Positions 12,051 to 20,721 of a stretch of 47,189 nucleotides of DNA are shown here, piece by piece; the stretch's first letter is position 1; the number at the start of each line of letters is the position of its first letter. Made by a program: the position numbers and the translations under genes. The stretch is taken from contig JAGDVQ010000065.1 in the NCBI GenBank assembly GCA_023255715.1, forward strand, positions 1 through 47,189, in the 5' to 3' direction. Under the pieces are notes generated by a model, which worked only from the letters and a program-made list of their open reading frames with translations, ran no database searches and was not told where the DNA came from. The DNA comes from Thiomonas sp. (GTDB lineage Bacteria > Pseudomonadota > Gammaproteobacteria > Burkholderiales > Burkholderiaceae_C).

Positions 12051-12644
12051 TCAAACTTTAGCGGGATGGTCCGATTCAAGCAATTCCCGCAGACGGGTAA
12101 GGGCGCGCATGTGGTGGGTTTTCACGCTGCCTTCACTGACTTTCATCGCCATTGCGGTGTCCACGATGGACAGTCCCTCCATTTCGCGGAGCAAAAACGC
12201 CTCGCGCTGGCGTGGGCTGAGCGCGGAGATCGCATCGGCAATGCGCCCTGCAAGCTGACCGTTGGCAACTTCAGCCTCGGGGCCCATCGCGGTATCGGCC
12301 ACGGATTCCCAACTGGGTGGCTGATCCTCGTCTTCGTCGCTGGAGAAGAAAAAATCGAAAATCTTCTCCACCTTGCGCTTGCGGTGCATGTCGGTGATGC
12401 GATTGCGCAGGATGCTGTAGAACAGCGGCGCCCATTCTTCTGGCGGACGATCCTGGTAATGGCTCACCAGCTTGAGCAGGCTGTCCTGCACCACGTCGGC
12501 GGCCATGGCCGCATCGCGAAGCTCGATGAGTGCCACGCGTGTGGCGCGAACACGCACCTCGGCGCAAAACCGGTTCAGTGCGCTGGAGGTGGGTGCTGTG
12601 GCGTCACTCACGCGCACAGGGGAGAGAGCGTAGACATGTTCCAT
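12051..12644 (-). CDS. RNA polymerase sigma factor, sigma-70 family (ECF-like)
   Basis: A 197-residue sigma factor with region 2 at about residues 25-92 (AADVVQDSLLKLVSHY, then YSILRNRITDMHRKRK) and region 4 at about 132-190 (LSPRQREAFLLREMEGLSIVDTA and a helix-turn-helix ending SVKTHHMRALTRLRELL). It lacks regions 1 and 3, as in ECF sigma factors. The linker is unusually acidic (SSDEDEDQPP) and follows a Phe-rich patch. The ATG at 12644 (MEHVYALSPV) is a reasonable start; the ORF continues upstream without family-like sequence, and a start a few codons later is possible. It heads an operon with an anti-sigma factor and an exported DUF3106 protein, and is divergent from dapC. Confidence 0.88.
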   Translation of the reverse strand: MEHVYALSPVRVSDATAPTSSALNRFCAEVRVRATRVALIELRDAAMAADVVQDSLLKLVSHYQDRPPEEWAPLFYSILRNRITDMHRKRKVEKIFDFFFSSDEDEDQPPSWESVADTAMGPEAEVANGQLAGRIADAISALSPRQREAFLLREMEGLSIVDTAMAMKVSEGSVKTHHMRALTRLRELLESDHPAKV

Positions 12645-12778
12645 AGCATAGTGGGCCAGTTCGAGCGAGTGGTCACAGGGCGAAAAAGGTGCGTTTGCCT
12701 GAAGACAACGCAGCGATCGGCGCGGTGATGACAGGCCGTTCGGGGCGTGAGCATCTTTTTTCGGCGGTGGCAACGCGA

Positions 12779-12805
12779 CGCATTCCGAATGCGCCTTCGT
12801 AGAAT
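12779..12805 (+). promoter_or_regulatory. Palindrome and -10-like box upstream of dapC
   Basis: A perfect 15-base inverted repeat, CGCATTC-C-GAATGCG (12779-12793), is followed seven bases later by TAGAAT (12800-12805), a good -10 hexamer. The palindrome covers the place where a -35 box would sit, the arrangement expected for an operator. It lies in the 197-base gap between the divergent sigma-factor and dapC genes, so it could serve either. The regulator is unknown. Confidence 0.45.
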
Positions 12806-12841
12806 GCCCGTTCCAACTGCTTGCCCGCACGGGCCCTCCAA

Positions 12842-14041
12842 GTGAATCCCCGCCTCGATCTGCTTCAGCCCTATCCCTTTGAAAAATTGCGCGTTCTGAC
12901 GCAAGGCGTCACTCCGCCTGCGCAGTTGCGCGCGATCAGCCTGGGGATCGGCGAGCCCAAGCATCCCACGCCGCAGTTCATCCGCGATGCACTGACCGCG
13001 CATCTCGACGGCCTGGCGGTGTACCCCAGCACTGCCGGAACCACGGCGTTGCGGCAGTCCTGCGCGCAGTGGGCGCACCGGCGCTATGGCATTGCCCTGG
13101 ATGCGCAGACGCAGGTGCTGCCGGTCAACGGTTCGCGCGAGGCGCTGTTCGCCATCGCGCAGACGGTGGTGGATGCCAGCCGCGACGCGGCCACCGTGGT
13201 CTGCCCCAACCCGTTCTACCAAATCTACGAGGGGGCAGCGCTGCTGGCCGGGGCGAAGCCGTATTTCGCCGCAGTGGATGCGCAGCGCAACTTTGCGGTG
13301 GACTGGGCGGCGGTGCCAAGCGAGGTCTGGCAGAACACGCAATTGGTGTACGTCTGCTCCCCGGGCAACCCGACTGGCGCGGTGATGCCGCTGTCGGAGT
13401 GGAAGCTGCTGTTCGAACTGTCCGACCGGCACGGCTTTGTCATCGCCAGCGATGAGTGCTATTCCGAAATCTGGTTTGGTGACCAGCCGCCGCTCGGGGG
13501 CCTGGAGGCAGCGTGGCGCCTGGGGCGGACGGACTATCGCAATCTGCTGATGTTCACTTCCCTGTCCAAGCGCTCCAACGTGCCGGGGCTGCGATCGGGT
13601 TTTGTTGCCGGAGATGCCGCGCTCATTGCCGCCTTCACCCGCTATCGCACCTATCACGGCAGTGCGATGAATCCGGCGGTGCAGGCCGCGAGCGCGGTCG
13701 CCTGGGACGACGAAGCACACGTCGCGCACAACCGCGCGCTGTACCGCGAGAAATTTGCCGCAGTGCTCCCCATCCTGCAGCCGGTGATGGACGTGCAATT
13801 GCCGGACGCCGGGTTCTACCTGTGGGCTGCAACACCAGGCGATGACGCGCAGTTCGCCCGCGGCCTGCTCGAAAAATACAATGTCACCGTTTTGCCCGGC
13901 AGTTATCTGGCGCGCGCGCAGGGCGGCGCCAACCCGGGCAGTGGACGCATCCGCATGGCGCTGGTTGCCTCCGTGGATGAATGTACCGAAGCGGCGCGCC
14001 GGATTGCCGCTTATTGTTCCGATCTCAACCCCTCACAGTGA
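12842..14041 (+). CDS. dapC: DapC, succinyldiaminopimelate transaminase
   Basis: DapC is a PLP-dependent class I/II aminotransferase. It makes N-succinyl-LL-2,6-diaminopimelate from the 6-oxo precursor and glutamate, in the succinylase branch to meso-diaminopimelate and lysine. The 399-residue protein begins [15 protein letters not shown], typical of betaproteobacterial DapC. The PLP lysine is Lys243 in [15 protein letters not shown], and PGNPTGAVM binds the cofactor phosphate region. Translation is assigned to GTG 12842; the ORF extends to a TTG at 12821. It starts a run dapC-dapD-ATPase-dapE-prmB and is separated from dapD by 8 bases. It could be confused with other aminotransferases, but the context is decisive. 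Confidence 0.93.
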   Translation: MNPRLDLLQPYPFEKLRVLTQGVTPPAQLRAISLGIGEPKHPTPQFIRDALTAHLDGLAVYPSTAGTTALRQSCAQWAHRRYGIALDAQTQVLPVNGSREALFAIAQTVVDASRDAATVVCPNPFYQIYEGAALLAGAKPYFAAVDAQRNFAVDWAAVPSEVWQNTQLVYVCSPGNPTGAVMPLSEWKLLFELSDRHGFVIASDECYSEIWFGDQPPLGGLEAAWRLGRTDYRNLLMFTSLSKRSNVPGLRSGFVAGDAALIAAFTRYRTYHGSAMNPAVQAASAVAWDDEAHVAHNRALYREKFAAVLPILQPVMDVQLPDAGFYLWAATPGDDAQFARGLLEKYNVTVLPGSYLARAQGGANPGSGRIRMALVASVDECTEAARRIAAYCSDLNPSQ

Positions 14042-14049
14042 ACTTCACC

Positions 14050-14871
14050 ATGACGCAACAACTGCAGACTCTCATCGATCAGGCCTGGGACAACCGCACC
14101 AGCTACAGCCCGGCCAGCGCCCCGGCCGAACTGCGCGAGGCGGTCGGCCATGTGATCGATCAGCTCAACGTGGGCAAGTTGCGCGTGGCCGAGCGGGTGA
14201 ACGGCGACTGGGTGACGCACCAGTGGCTGAAGAAGGCCGTGCTGCTGAGCTTCCGCCTCCAGGACAACATGGCGATGCAGGCCGGCGATCTGCATTTTTT
14301 CGACAAGGTGCAGACCAAGTTTCACAATCTGAGTGAAGAACAGATGCGTGCCACCGGCGTGCGCGTGGTGCCGCCGGCCGTGGCGCGGCACGGCGCTTAC
14401 ATCGCGCCCAATGTGGTGCTGATGCCGTCCTATGTGAACATCGGCGCCTATGTCGATGAAGGCACGATGGTCGACACCTGGGCCACTGTGGGCTCGTGTG
14501 CGCAGATCGGCAAGAATGTGCATCTGTCGGGTGGCGTGGGCATTGGCGGGGTGCTGGAGCCCATCCAGGCCAACCCGACCATCATTGGCGACAACTGCTT
14601 CATCGGCGCGCGCTCGGAAGTGGTGGAAGGCGTGATCGTCGAGGACAACTGCGTCATCTCGATGGGCGTGTACATCGGCAAATCGACCAAGATCTACGAC
14701 CGCGCCACGGGTGAGGTGAGCTATGGCCGCATCCCGGAAGGCTCCGTGGTGGTCAGTGGCAATCTGCCCAGCAGCGACGGCAAGTACAGCCTGTATTGCG
14801 CGGTGATCGTGAAAAAGGTGGATGCGCAGACGCGTTCGAAGACCAGCATCAACGAACTGTTGCGCACTTGA
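14050..14871 (+). CDS. dapD: DapD, tetrahydrodipicolinate N-succinyltransferase
   Basis: DapD transfers succinyl from succinyl-CoA to tetrahydrodipicolinate, opening the succinylase route to meso-diaminopimelate. The 273-residue protein starts [16 protein letters not shown], has an N-terminal helical domain, and then a left-handed beta-helix of hexapeptide repeats from about residue 110 to 225 (for example the [25 protein letters not shown] region, where CoA binds). It ends with the family C terminus including SINELLRT. The chosen ATG follows the dapC stop by 8 bases; a GTG at 14038 in the same frame overlaps that stop and is less family-like. Confidence 0.97.
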   Translation: MTQQLQTLIDQAWDNRTSYSPASAPAELREAVGHVIDQLNVGKLRVAERVNGDWVTHQWLKKAVLLSFRLQDNMAMQAGDLHFFDKVQTKFHNLSEEQMRATGVRVVPPAVARHGAYIAPNVVLMPSYVNIGAYVDEGTMVDTWATVGSCAQIGKNVHLSGGVGIGGVLEPIQANPTIIGDNCFIGARSEVVEGVIVEDNCVISMGVYIGKSTKIYDRATGEVSYGRIPEGSVVVSGNLPSSDGKYSLYCAVIVKKVDAQTRSKTSINELLRT

Positions 14872-14919
14872 GCAAACCAGGCGCGACGCACTGCAGTTTC
14901 AGATCACAAAGGGGGGTGT

Positions 14920-16071
14920 ATGTCGGCAATGGAGCGTTTGTTCAAGCTGATGGCGGAGAAAAAGGCGTCTGACATCTACATCAGCCCGCATGCCCCCATT
15001 CTCATCCGCATCAACGGTCACGCGGTGGCGGTCAACCGGCAGGTGCTGACGCCAGAGGAGCCGTTTCGCCTGCTGGCCGACGCCGTGGGGCACGAGAAGG
15101 CGGCGGAGGTCACCCGCACCGGGGAACTCAACATCGGCCTGCCGCGGCCGGGACTGGGGAGCTTTCGCATCAGCGCGTTCCGCCAGCGCGGCAGCGTGGC
15201 CATGGTGGTGCGCTTCATCCCGGGAGAAATCCCGGCGCTGGAGTCGCTCAACCTGCCCGGCGTGCTGGCCGACCTGGTCATGGAAAAGCACGGTCTGCTG
15301 CTGATGGTGGGCTCCACCGGCGCGGGCAAGAGCACCACCCTGGCGGCGATGATCGACTATCGCAATGCCAACAAGACCGGCCACATCCTCACGCTGGAAG
15401 AGCCGATCGAATACCTGTTTTCCAATCGCAAGTCCATTGTCAATCAGCGCGAGGTCGGCATCGACACCGAGTCGCTCGCTGTGGGCCTGAGAAATGCGCT
15501 GCGCCAGGCGCCAGACTGCATCATGATCGGTGAAATCCGCGACCAGACGACCATGAGCGCGGCGCTGCAATACGCCCTGTCTGGCCACCTTTGCCTGGCC
15601 ACGCTGCACGCCAACAACAGCTATCAGGCGCTGAACCGCATTGTCGGTTTCTATCCGATGGATCAGCGTGCCGCACTGTTCAACGACATGGCGTCGGGGC
15701 TGCGCGGCATCGTCTCGCAGCGGTTGCTGCGCGCCAGTGCCGGGGGGCTGACGCCAGCGGTGGAAATCATGCTCAACACCCAGCTGGTGCGGGAACTGAT
15801 CGAAAAGGGCGATTTCTCCGGGGTCAAGGAGGCGATGGAAAAATCCATGGCCGAAGGCTCGCAGACGTTCGAGCAGGCACTGGCGGCCATGGTGGTCGAT
15901 GGCGTGGTCAGCCGCGAGGAAGCGCTGGCCTATGCCGACTCTCCCACCAATCTGCTCTGGCGGCTGGAGAACGATTCAACCCTGCGCAAGCAGGCCGCGC
16001 CGGCCGAAGCCATCGAAGACGACACCCCTTCTTTCACCGAGATCACTCTCGACCTCGATTCCCCGCGTTAA
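14920..16071 (+). CDS. PilT/PilU-type pilus ATPase encoded inside the dap cluster
   Basis: A hexameric secretion/pilus motor ATPase of the PilT/PilU branch, 383 residues. Visible motifs are Walker A GSTGAGKS (131-138), the Asp box [10 protein letters not shown] (156-165), Walker B IMIGEIRD (about 201-208) and the His box ATLHANN (225-232). The C-terminal tail runs beyond the PilT core with an acidic end, as in PilU. Such ATPases sit at the base of type IV pili and help retract them. ACAAAGGGGGG gives a strong ribosome-binding site before ATG 14920. No other pilus gene lies in the window; the flanks are dapD and dapE. The usual pilT-pilU pair is probably elsewhere, making this a likely paralogue, so I leave the symbol empty. 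Confidence 0.9.
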   Translation: MSAMERLFKLMAEKKASDIYISPHAPILIRINGHAVAVNRQVLTPEEPFRLLADAVGHEKAAEVTRTGELNIGLPRPGLGSFRISAFRQRGSVAMVVRFIPGEIPALESLNLPGVLADLVMEKHGLLLMVGSTGAGKSTTLAAMIDYRNANKTGHILTLEEPIEYLFSNRKSIVNQREVGIDTESLAVGLRNALRQAPDCIMIGEIRDQTTMSAALQYALSGHLCLATLHANNSYQALNRIVGFYPMDQRAALFNDMASGLRGIVSQRLLRASAGGLTPAVEIMLNTQLVRELIEKGDFSGVKEAMEKSMAEGSQTFEQALAAMVVDGVVSREEALAYADSPTNLLWRLENDSTLRKQAAPAEAIEDDTPSFTEITLDLDSPR

Positions 16072-16090
16072 GCGCGCACACGACCGCCGC

Positions 16091-17239
16091 ATGTCTCCCA
16101 CGCAAACCCTGGTTCACGATCTCATTTCCCGCCACTCCGTCACCCCGCGCGATGCGGGCTGCCAGCAGGTCATCGGCGCACGTCTGGCCGCACTGGGCTT
16201 TGCCTGCGAGACGGTGGAAAGCGGCCCGCCGGACTTTCGCGTGACCAACCTCTGGGCGCTGCGCCCGGGCTCGGTGGACGACGCACCGGTGCTGGTGTTT
16301 GCCGGCCACACCGATGTCGTGCCCACCGGCCCGCTCGATCAGTGGCACAGCGACCCGTTCGTGCCCACCGTGCGCGAGGGGCGGCTGTACGGTCGCGGGG
16401 CGGCCGACATGAAAACCTCGCTGGCCGCGATGGTGGTGGCCGTGGAGGAATTTCTTGCCGCGCATCCGCAACCCAGGGGCGCAATCGCCTTCCTGCTGAC
16501 CAGTGATGAAGAAGGCCCTGCGCGCGACGGCACGGTGAAGGTGTGCGAACTGCTGGCCGCCCGCCGTCAGCGGCTGGACTGGTGCATCGTCGGCGAGCCC
16601 ACCTCCACCGCAACCCTGGGCGACGTGATCAAGAACGGGCGGCGCGGCTCGCTGTCCGGGCGGCTGACCGTGCGGGGTGTGCAGGGCCACATCGCTTACC
16701 CGCACCTGGCCAGGAACCCCATCCATCTTGCCGCTCCCGCGCTGGCCGAACTGGCGGCAATCACCTGGGACGCGGGCAATGCCCACTTCCCGCCAACGTC
16801 CTGGCAGATGTCCAACATCCACGCTGGCACCGGAGCGACCAATGTCATTCCAGGGGAGGTGGTGGTGGATTTCAACTTCCGCTTTTCCACCGAATCCACG
16901 CCGGATCAATTGCGGCAGCGCGTGCATGCGGTGCTCGACCGCCACGCGCTGGAATACGCCATCGACTGGACTTTGGGCGGAGAGCCGTTTCTCACCGCGC
17001 CGGGCGCGCTGTCCGAGGCCTTGCAGGCCGCCATTCGGGCCGAGACCGGCGTGCAGGCGCAGCTTTCCACCACGGGTGGCACGTCCGATGGCCGTTTCAT
17101 CGCCAAGATCTGTCCGCAGGTCGTGGAGTTCGGTCCGGTCAACGCCAGCATCCACAAAATCGACGAATGGGTGGACGTGAGCGCGATCGACCCGCTGAAA
17201 AACATTTATCGCCGCACCCTCGAGGCGCTGGTGGCATGA
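16091..17239 (+). CDS. dapE: DapE, succinyl-diaminopimelate desuccinylase
   Basis: DapE is a dinuclear zinc amidohydrolase (M20 family) that releases succinate from N-succinyl-LL-diaminopimelate, giving LL-diaminopimelate for peptidoglycan and lysine. The 382-residue protein shows the metal and catalytic motifs in order: GHTDVVPTG (His73), the bridging Asp in [12 protein letters not shown], the general-base Glu pair in [12 protein letters not shown], and the late [11 protein letters not shown] and [14 protein letters not shown] segments. The ATG at 16091 ([19 protein letters not shown]) is the family start; the ORF extension to 15899 overlaps the ATPase gene and is not real. Its stop overlaps the prmB start as ATGA. 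Confidence 0.96.
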   Translation: MSPTQTLVHDLISRHSVTPRDAGCQQVIGARLAALGFACETVESGPPDFRVTNLWALRPGSVDDAPVLVFAGHTDVVPTGPLDQWHSDPFVPTVREGRLYGRGAADMKTSLAAMVVAVEEFLAAHPQPRGAIAFLLTSDEEGPARDGTVKVCELLAARRQRLDWCIVGEPTSTATLGDVIKNGRRGSLSGRLTVRGVQGHIAYPHLARNPIHLAAPALAELAAITWDAGNAHFPPTSWQMSNIHAGTGATNVIPGEVVVDFNFRFSTESTPDQLRQRVHAVLDRHALEYAIDWTLGGEPFLTAPGALSEALQAAIRAETGVQAQLSTTGGTSDGRFIAKICPQVVEFGPVNASIHKIDEWVDVSAIDPLKNIYRRTLEALVA

Positions 17240-18186
17240 CCCACACTGCGGACACGCGGCCGCACGACTCTTCCCCGACGACACTGGGCGACGCGTGGGC
17301 CGAATCGGCGCACGCACTGGCCGCCGCGTCACTGGATTACGGACATGGCTGCGCCAGCGCCGAGGAAGAGGCGGCCTGGCTGGTCTTGCATGCCGCGGGG
17401 TTGCCCGCCACCGAGGCCGATCGGCTCGACATCCATGCCGCCCAGCCGCTGACCGAACGCCAGGTTCGGCAGATTCAGCAGATCACCGCACAGCGCATCG
17501 CCAGTCGCCAGCCGCTGGCCTATCTGCTCGGAGAGGCCTGGTTGGCTGGACTGCGGTTCACGGTCGATCCGCGGGTGATCGTGCCGCGTTCCTTCATTGC
17601 CGAACTGCTCGACCAGGGCGCTCTCGATCCCTGGCTTGTTGCGCCGCCGCAGCGTGTGCTGGACATGTGCACCGGATCGGGTTGTCTGGCCATTCTTGCC
17701 GCGCTGGCCTGGGAAGACGCGCAGGTGGACGCCGCCGATCTCTCGCCGGACGCCCTGGCCGTGGCGCAGATCAACCGCGCCGATTACGCGCTGCAGGATC
17801 GCGTCCGGCTCATCGCCTCCGATCTGTGGAGCGCTTTCGCCGCCCTGCCGGGCGAGGGCTATGACCTGGTGCTGTGCAACCCGCCCTATGTGCCCACCTC
17901 CAGCATGCAGGCGCTGCCCGAGGAATACCGCCATGAGCCCGCGCTGGCGCTGGCCGGTGGAGTCGATGGCATGGATCTGGTGCGACGTTTCCTGCGCGAG
18001 GCGCCAGTCCACCTCGCGCCGCACGGCGTGATCGTGCTTGAAGTGGGCAACGAGCGCGCGGCGTTCGAGGCGGCATTTCCGCAACTGCCTGCGGTCTGGC
18101 TCGAGACCGAACTTCACCTCGAGGCCGTCTGCCTGCTGCTCGCAGACGACTTGCGTGCAGCGTTTGCAGCCGGAGCCGCAGCATGA
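17236..18186 (+). CDS. prmB: PrmB, ribosomal protein L3 glutamine N5-methyltransferase
   Basis: PrmB methylates a glutamine side chain of ribosomal protein L3 using S-adenosylmethionine. The 316-residue protein has the helical N-terminal substrate-recognition domain and a Rossmann methyltransferase domain, with SAM motif [14 protein letters not shown] (about 141-154) and the glutamine-binding NPPY at 215-218. The sibling PrmC also has NPPY, but the N-terminal [22 protein letters not shown] pattern and the position beside dapE fit PrmB. It overlaps dapE by four bases (ATGA) and the next ABC-F gene by four bases (ATGA), so the three are translationally coupled. Confidence 0.92.
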   Translation: MTHTADTRPHDSSPTTLGDAWAESAHALAAASLDYGHGCASAEEEAAWLVLHAAGLPATEADRLDIHAAQPLTERQVRQIQQITAQRIASRQPLAYLLGEAWLAGLRFTVDPRVIVPRSFIAELLDQGALDPWLVAPPQRVLDMCTGSGCLAILAALAWEDAQVDAADLSPDALAVAQINRADYALQDRVRLIASDLWSAFAALPGEGYDLVLCNPPYVPTSSMQALPEEYRHEPALALAGGVDGMDLVRRFLREAPVHLAPHGVIVLEVGNERAAFEAAFPQLPAVWLETELHLEAVCLLLADDLRAAFAAGAAA

Positions 18187-20132
18187 TCCGCCTCACCGAC
18201 ATCGTGCTGCGCCGGGGCATCCAGGTGGTGCTCGACCACGCCAGCCTCACCCTGCATCCCGGCGACAAGGTGGGTCTGGTGGGCGTGAACGGCGCTGGCA
18301 AGACCTCGCTGTTTTCGCTGCTGCTCGGCAGGCTGCATGAAGACGCGGGCACTCTGGAAAAGCCAGCGAACTGGCGCCTGGCCACGGTTGCACAAGACGT
18401 GCCCGATACCGACGCCACCGCAACCGACTTCGTGCTGCAGGGCGACGTGGCCCTGTGCGCCGCACAGCGGGCGCTGCAGGCGGCCATGAGCGCGCCCGAG
18501 CACGACGAGGCGGCCAGCCACGACCTTGGCGAAGCGCAGCATGCGTTCGAACTGGCCGACGGCTACACCGCACGGGCGCGGGCCGAGGCCTTGTTGCTCG
18601 GACTGGGTTTCAGCGTGGCGGAATTGCACAAGCCCGTGCGGCAGTTCTCTGGTGGCTGGCGCATGCGGCTCGCGCTGGCGCAGGCGCTGTTCGCACCGAG
18701 CGACTGCCTGCTGCTCGACGAGCCGACCAATCACCTCGACCTCGACGCGCTGGTCTGGCTGGAGCAGTGGCTGAGCCGCTATCCCGGGCTGCTGCTGATC
18801 ATTTCGCACGACCGCGAATTTCTCGACGCCATCTGCCGCGTCACCGTGCATCTCGACGGCGGCAAGCTCACCCGCTACGGCGGCAATTACACCCTGTTCG
18901 AGGAACAGCGCGCTGAAAAAATCATGCAGCAGCAGGCGGCGTTTGCCCGGCAGCAGCAAGACATTGCACGGCTGACGCGCTTTGTCGAGCGCTTCCGTGC
19001 CAAGGCAACCAAGGCGCGTCAGGCGCAAAGCCGCATGAAGGCGCTCGAGCGCATGGAGCGGCTGGCGCCGGTCTATCTCAGCGGTGCCCTGCGCATCGAG
19101 CTGCTGGCGCCGCTGAGTCTGCCGCAGCAACTGCTCACCCTGCATGACGGGTGCTGCGGCTACGGCGATCCCCCCATCCTCAAGGGCGTCAGCAGGGTCG
19201 TGACCGGCGGCCTGCGCCTGGGCATTCTGGGGGCCAACGGGCAGGGCAAGTCCACTCTGGTCAAGACCCTCGCCGGTGTGCTGCCTCTGCTGTCGGGCCA
19301 GCGCATCGAGGGCAAGGGACTGGTGATTGGCTACTTCGCCCAGCAGGAGGTCGATGTGCTGCGGCTGGATGAATCGCCGCTGCAGCACATGCAGCGTCTG
19401 GCACGCGACATGGCGCCGCAAACGTCCGAGCAGGAATGGCGCAACTGGCTGGGCCGCTACCAGTTCGACGGCGACATGATGCTGCGCGCCTGCGGCAGTT
19501 TTTCCGGTGGCGAAAAGGCTCGCCTGGCGCTGGCGCTGGTCATCTGGCGCAAACCCAATCTGCTGCTGCTCGACGAGCCCACCAATCACCTCGATCTCCC
19601 CACACGCGAGGCGCTGGCCATGGCGCTGCAGGACTTCGCCGGCTCCGTGCTGCTGGTGTCGCACGACCGCGCCTTGCTGCGCGCCACCTGCGATGCCTTC
19701 TGGCTGGTGGCCGACGGTCAGGTGCAGGACTTCGACGGCAGCCTCGATGACTACCAGCAATGGGCCCTGGCGCGCACCCGACAGCGCCAGAGCGCTGCCC
19801 AAGCCAAGCCCCAGACGCAGGCGAGCGTGCCCGAGCCTGAGCTGACTTCGCTGGATCGCAAGGAAGCCCGCCGCCAGCAGGCCGAACAGCGGCAACAGCG
19901 TGCGCAGCGGCTCAAGCCGATCAAGGCCGAGTTCGACAAGGTCGAGACCGAAATGCGCCAGCTCGAGGCAGACCGCACGGCGCTGGAAGCTGCGCTCGCG
20001 CAGCCCGGTCTGCCGACGGCAGAACGCGTGGAGCACAGCAGACAGCACCACGCCCTCTCCGAGCGCATTGCCCTGCTCGAAGATCGCTGGCTTGAACTGG
20101 GGGAACAACTCGAAGCGCTGCAGTCGGTCTGA
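18183..20132 (+). CDS. ABC-F family ATPase (YheS-like)
   Basis: ABC-F proteins are soluble twin-ATPase factors that act on ribosomes and have no membrane domain. This one has 649 residues. The first cassette has Walker A GVNGAGKT (34-41), signature FSGGWRMRLALA and LLLDEPTNHLDLDAL. An Arg/Lys-rich linker follows (FVERFRAKATKARQAQSRMKALERM). The second cassette has GANGQGKST (350-358), FSGGEKARLALA and LLLDEPTNHLDLPTR. A C-terminal coiled coil (about 560-649) completes it. Length, linker and the [20 protein letters not shown] start resemble YheS more than EttA or Uup. It overlaps prmB by ATGA. The exact translation step it assists is not known from the sequence. Confidence 0.92.
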   Translation: MIRLTDIVLRRGIQVVLDHASLTLHPGDKVGLVGVNGAGKTSLFSLLLGRLHEDAGTLEKPANWRLATVAQDVPDTDATATDFVLQGDVALCAAQRALQAAMSAPEHDEAASHDLGEAQHAFELADGYTARARAEALLLGLGFSVAELHKPVRQFSGGWRMRLALAQALFAPSDCLLLDEPTNHLDLDALVWLEQWLSRYPGLLLIISHDREFLDAICRVTVHLDGGKLTRYGGNYTLFEEQRAEKIMQQQAAFARQQQDIARLTRFVERFRAKATKARQAQSRMKALERMERLAPVYLSGALRIELLAPLSLPQQLLTLHDGCCGYGDPPILKGVSRVVTGGLRLGILGANGQGKSTLVKTLAGVLPLLSGQRIEGKGLVIGYFAQQEVDVLRLDESPLQHMQRLARDMAPQTSEQEWRNWLGRYQFDGDMMLRACGSFSGGEKARLALALVIWRKPNLLLLDEPTNHLDLPTREALAMALQDFAGSVLLVSHDRALLRATCDAFWLVADGQVQDFDGSLDDYQQWALARTRQRQSAAQAKPQTQASVPEPELTSLDRKEARRQQAEQRQQRAQRLKPIKAEFDKVETEMRQLEADRTALEAALAQPGLPTAERVEHSRQHHALSERIALLEDRWLELGEQLEALQSV

Positions 20133-20154
20133 GTTGGCGCATGCCGCTCGAAAT

Positions 20155-20234
20155 TTGATCAATGCGGATATGCGGACCTGTTGATCCGAGTAAATTGGTC
20201 AACCTTTCATCGGCAAGTCAGCCATCGGCTGACT
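20155..20234 (+). promoter_or_regulatory. Structured upstream region of the 130-residue gene: TTG(A/G)TC boxes and leader hairpin
   Basis: In the 123-base gap after the ABC-F gene, the hexamer TTGATC occurs at 20155 and 20181 with a related TTGGTC at 20195. Between the first two, ATGCGGA is repeated in tandem. A perfect 8-base-pair hairpin AGTCAGCC-ATC-GGCTGACT follows at 20216-20234, 21 bases before the start codon and just upstream of the GGAG ribosome-binding site. The hairpin has no T tract, so it is not a simple terminator. Promoter hexamers are not clear. Confidence 0.45.
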
Positions 20235-20255
20235 GCGATCATCCTCGGAGTTCTC

Positions 20256-20648
20256 ATGAAACAAACCCTGCTGCAAGAAAAATACCCTGTCTATGTTGCC
20301 GAAGTCTCCAAGTCCGAGACACGTTACACCACGGTCGGCGAAGTCGTCGATTACTTCAAGGAAAAGATCGCTTCCAACCCCAAGGTGAAATTCATCGCCG
20401 TGTTCGACCATTTCGAGCACACCACCAACATCGGCGGCGCCATTGCCCCGGAGATCAAGGCAGCGGCGGAGGTGATTTTCTGCTTCGGCATTGCATTGCC
20501 CAACCCCATGGTGCTTGCCGTGCGTCCGCGCTCCATCGGCATTGCCGACATGGGTGACAAATTCGTGGTCACCTTCCTCGAAGCACCCATGGCTCCGGCC
20601 AACGAAGCCATGGAAGCCTGGACAAAAGGGTTGCACAACAAGGACTGA
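20256..20648 (+). CDS. Unrecognised 130-residue cytoplasmic protein
   Basis: I do not recognise this protein with confidence. It is 130 residues, without a signal peptide or membrane segment, and looks like one compact alpha/beta domain. The N-terminal part has YPVYVAEVSKSETRYTTVGEVVDYFKEKI; a central strand FIAVFDHFEHTTNIGG is followed by a helix and then by IFCFGIALPNPMVLAVRPRSIGI; and the end is VVTFLEAPMAPANEAMEAWTKGL. It has one Cys and a His/Glu pair (DHFEH) that could bind metal or haem, which is speculation. GGAG precedes the ATG at good spacing. The gene stands alone between the ABC-F gene and a clear terminator, with a hairpin in its leader, so it is an independent transcription unit. 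Confidence 0.85.
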   Translation: MKQTLLQEKYPVYVAEVSKSETRYTTVGEVVDYFKEKIASNPKVKFIAVFDHFEHTTNIGGAIAPEIKAAAEVIFCFGIALPNPMVLAVRPRSIGIADMGDKFVVTFLEAPMAPANEAMEAWTKGLHNKD

Positions 20649-20674
20649 GAACGCCCCGTTGCGTCCACAATGAT

Positions 20675-20711
20675 CAAGCACCACCCCGACACATTCGGCG
20701 GTGCTTGTTTT
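20675..20711 (+). terminator. Intrinsic terminator after the 130-residue gene
   Basis: The arms CAAGCACC (20675-20682) and GGTGCTTG (20700-20707) pair perfectly over eight bases, and TTTT follows at once. It begins 26 bases after the stop codon. It lies between this gene and the convergent MATE gene. Confidence 0.8.
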
Positions 20712-20721
20712 CTGCAACGCG

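Noticed and set aside
12602-12680. A GAAC-containing ECF-type autoregulatory promoter before the sigma gene.
   Set aside because: The GAACTG motif has no TCTGA-like -10 at 15-17 bases, so the match does not hold.
18114-20162. A 682-residue minus-strand ORF across the ABC-F gene.
   Set aside because: A shadow of a clear ABC-F protein; no ribosome-binding site or recognisable domain.
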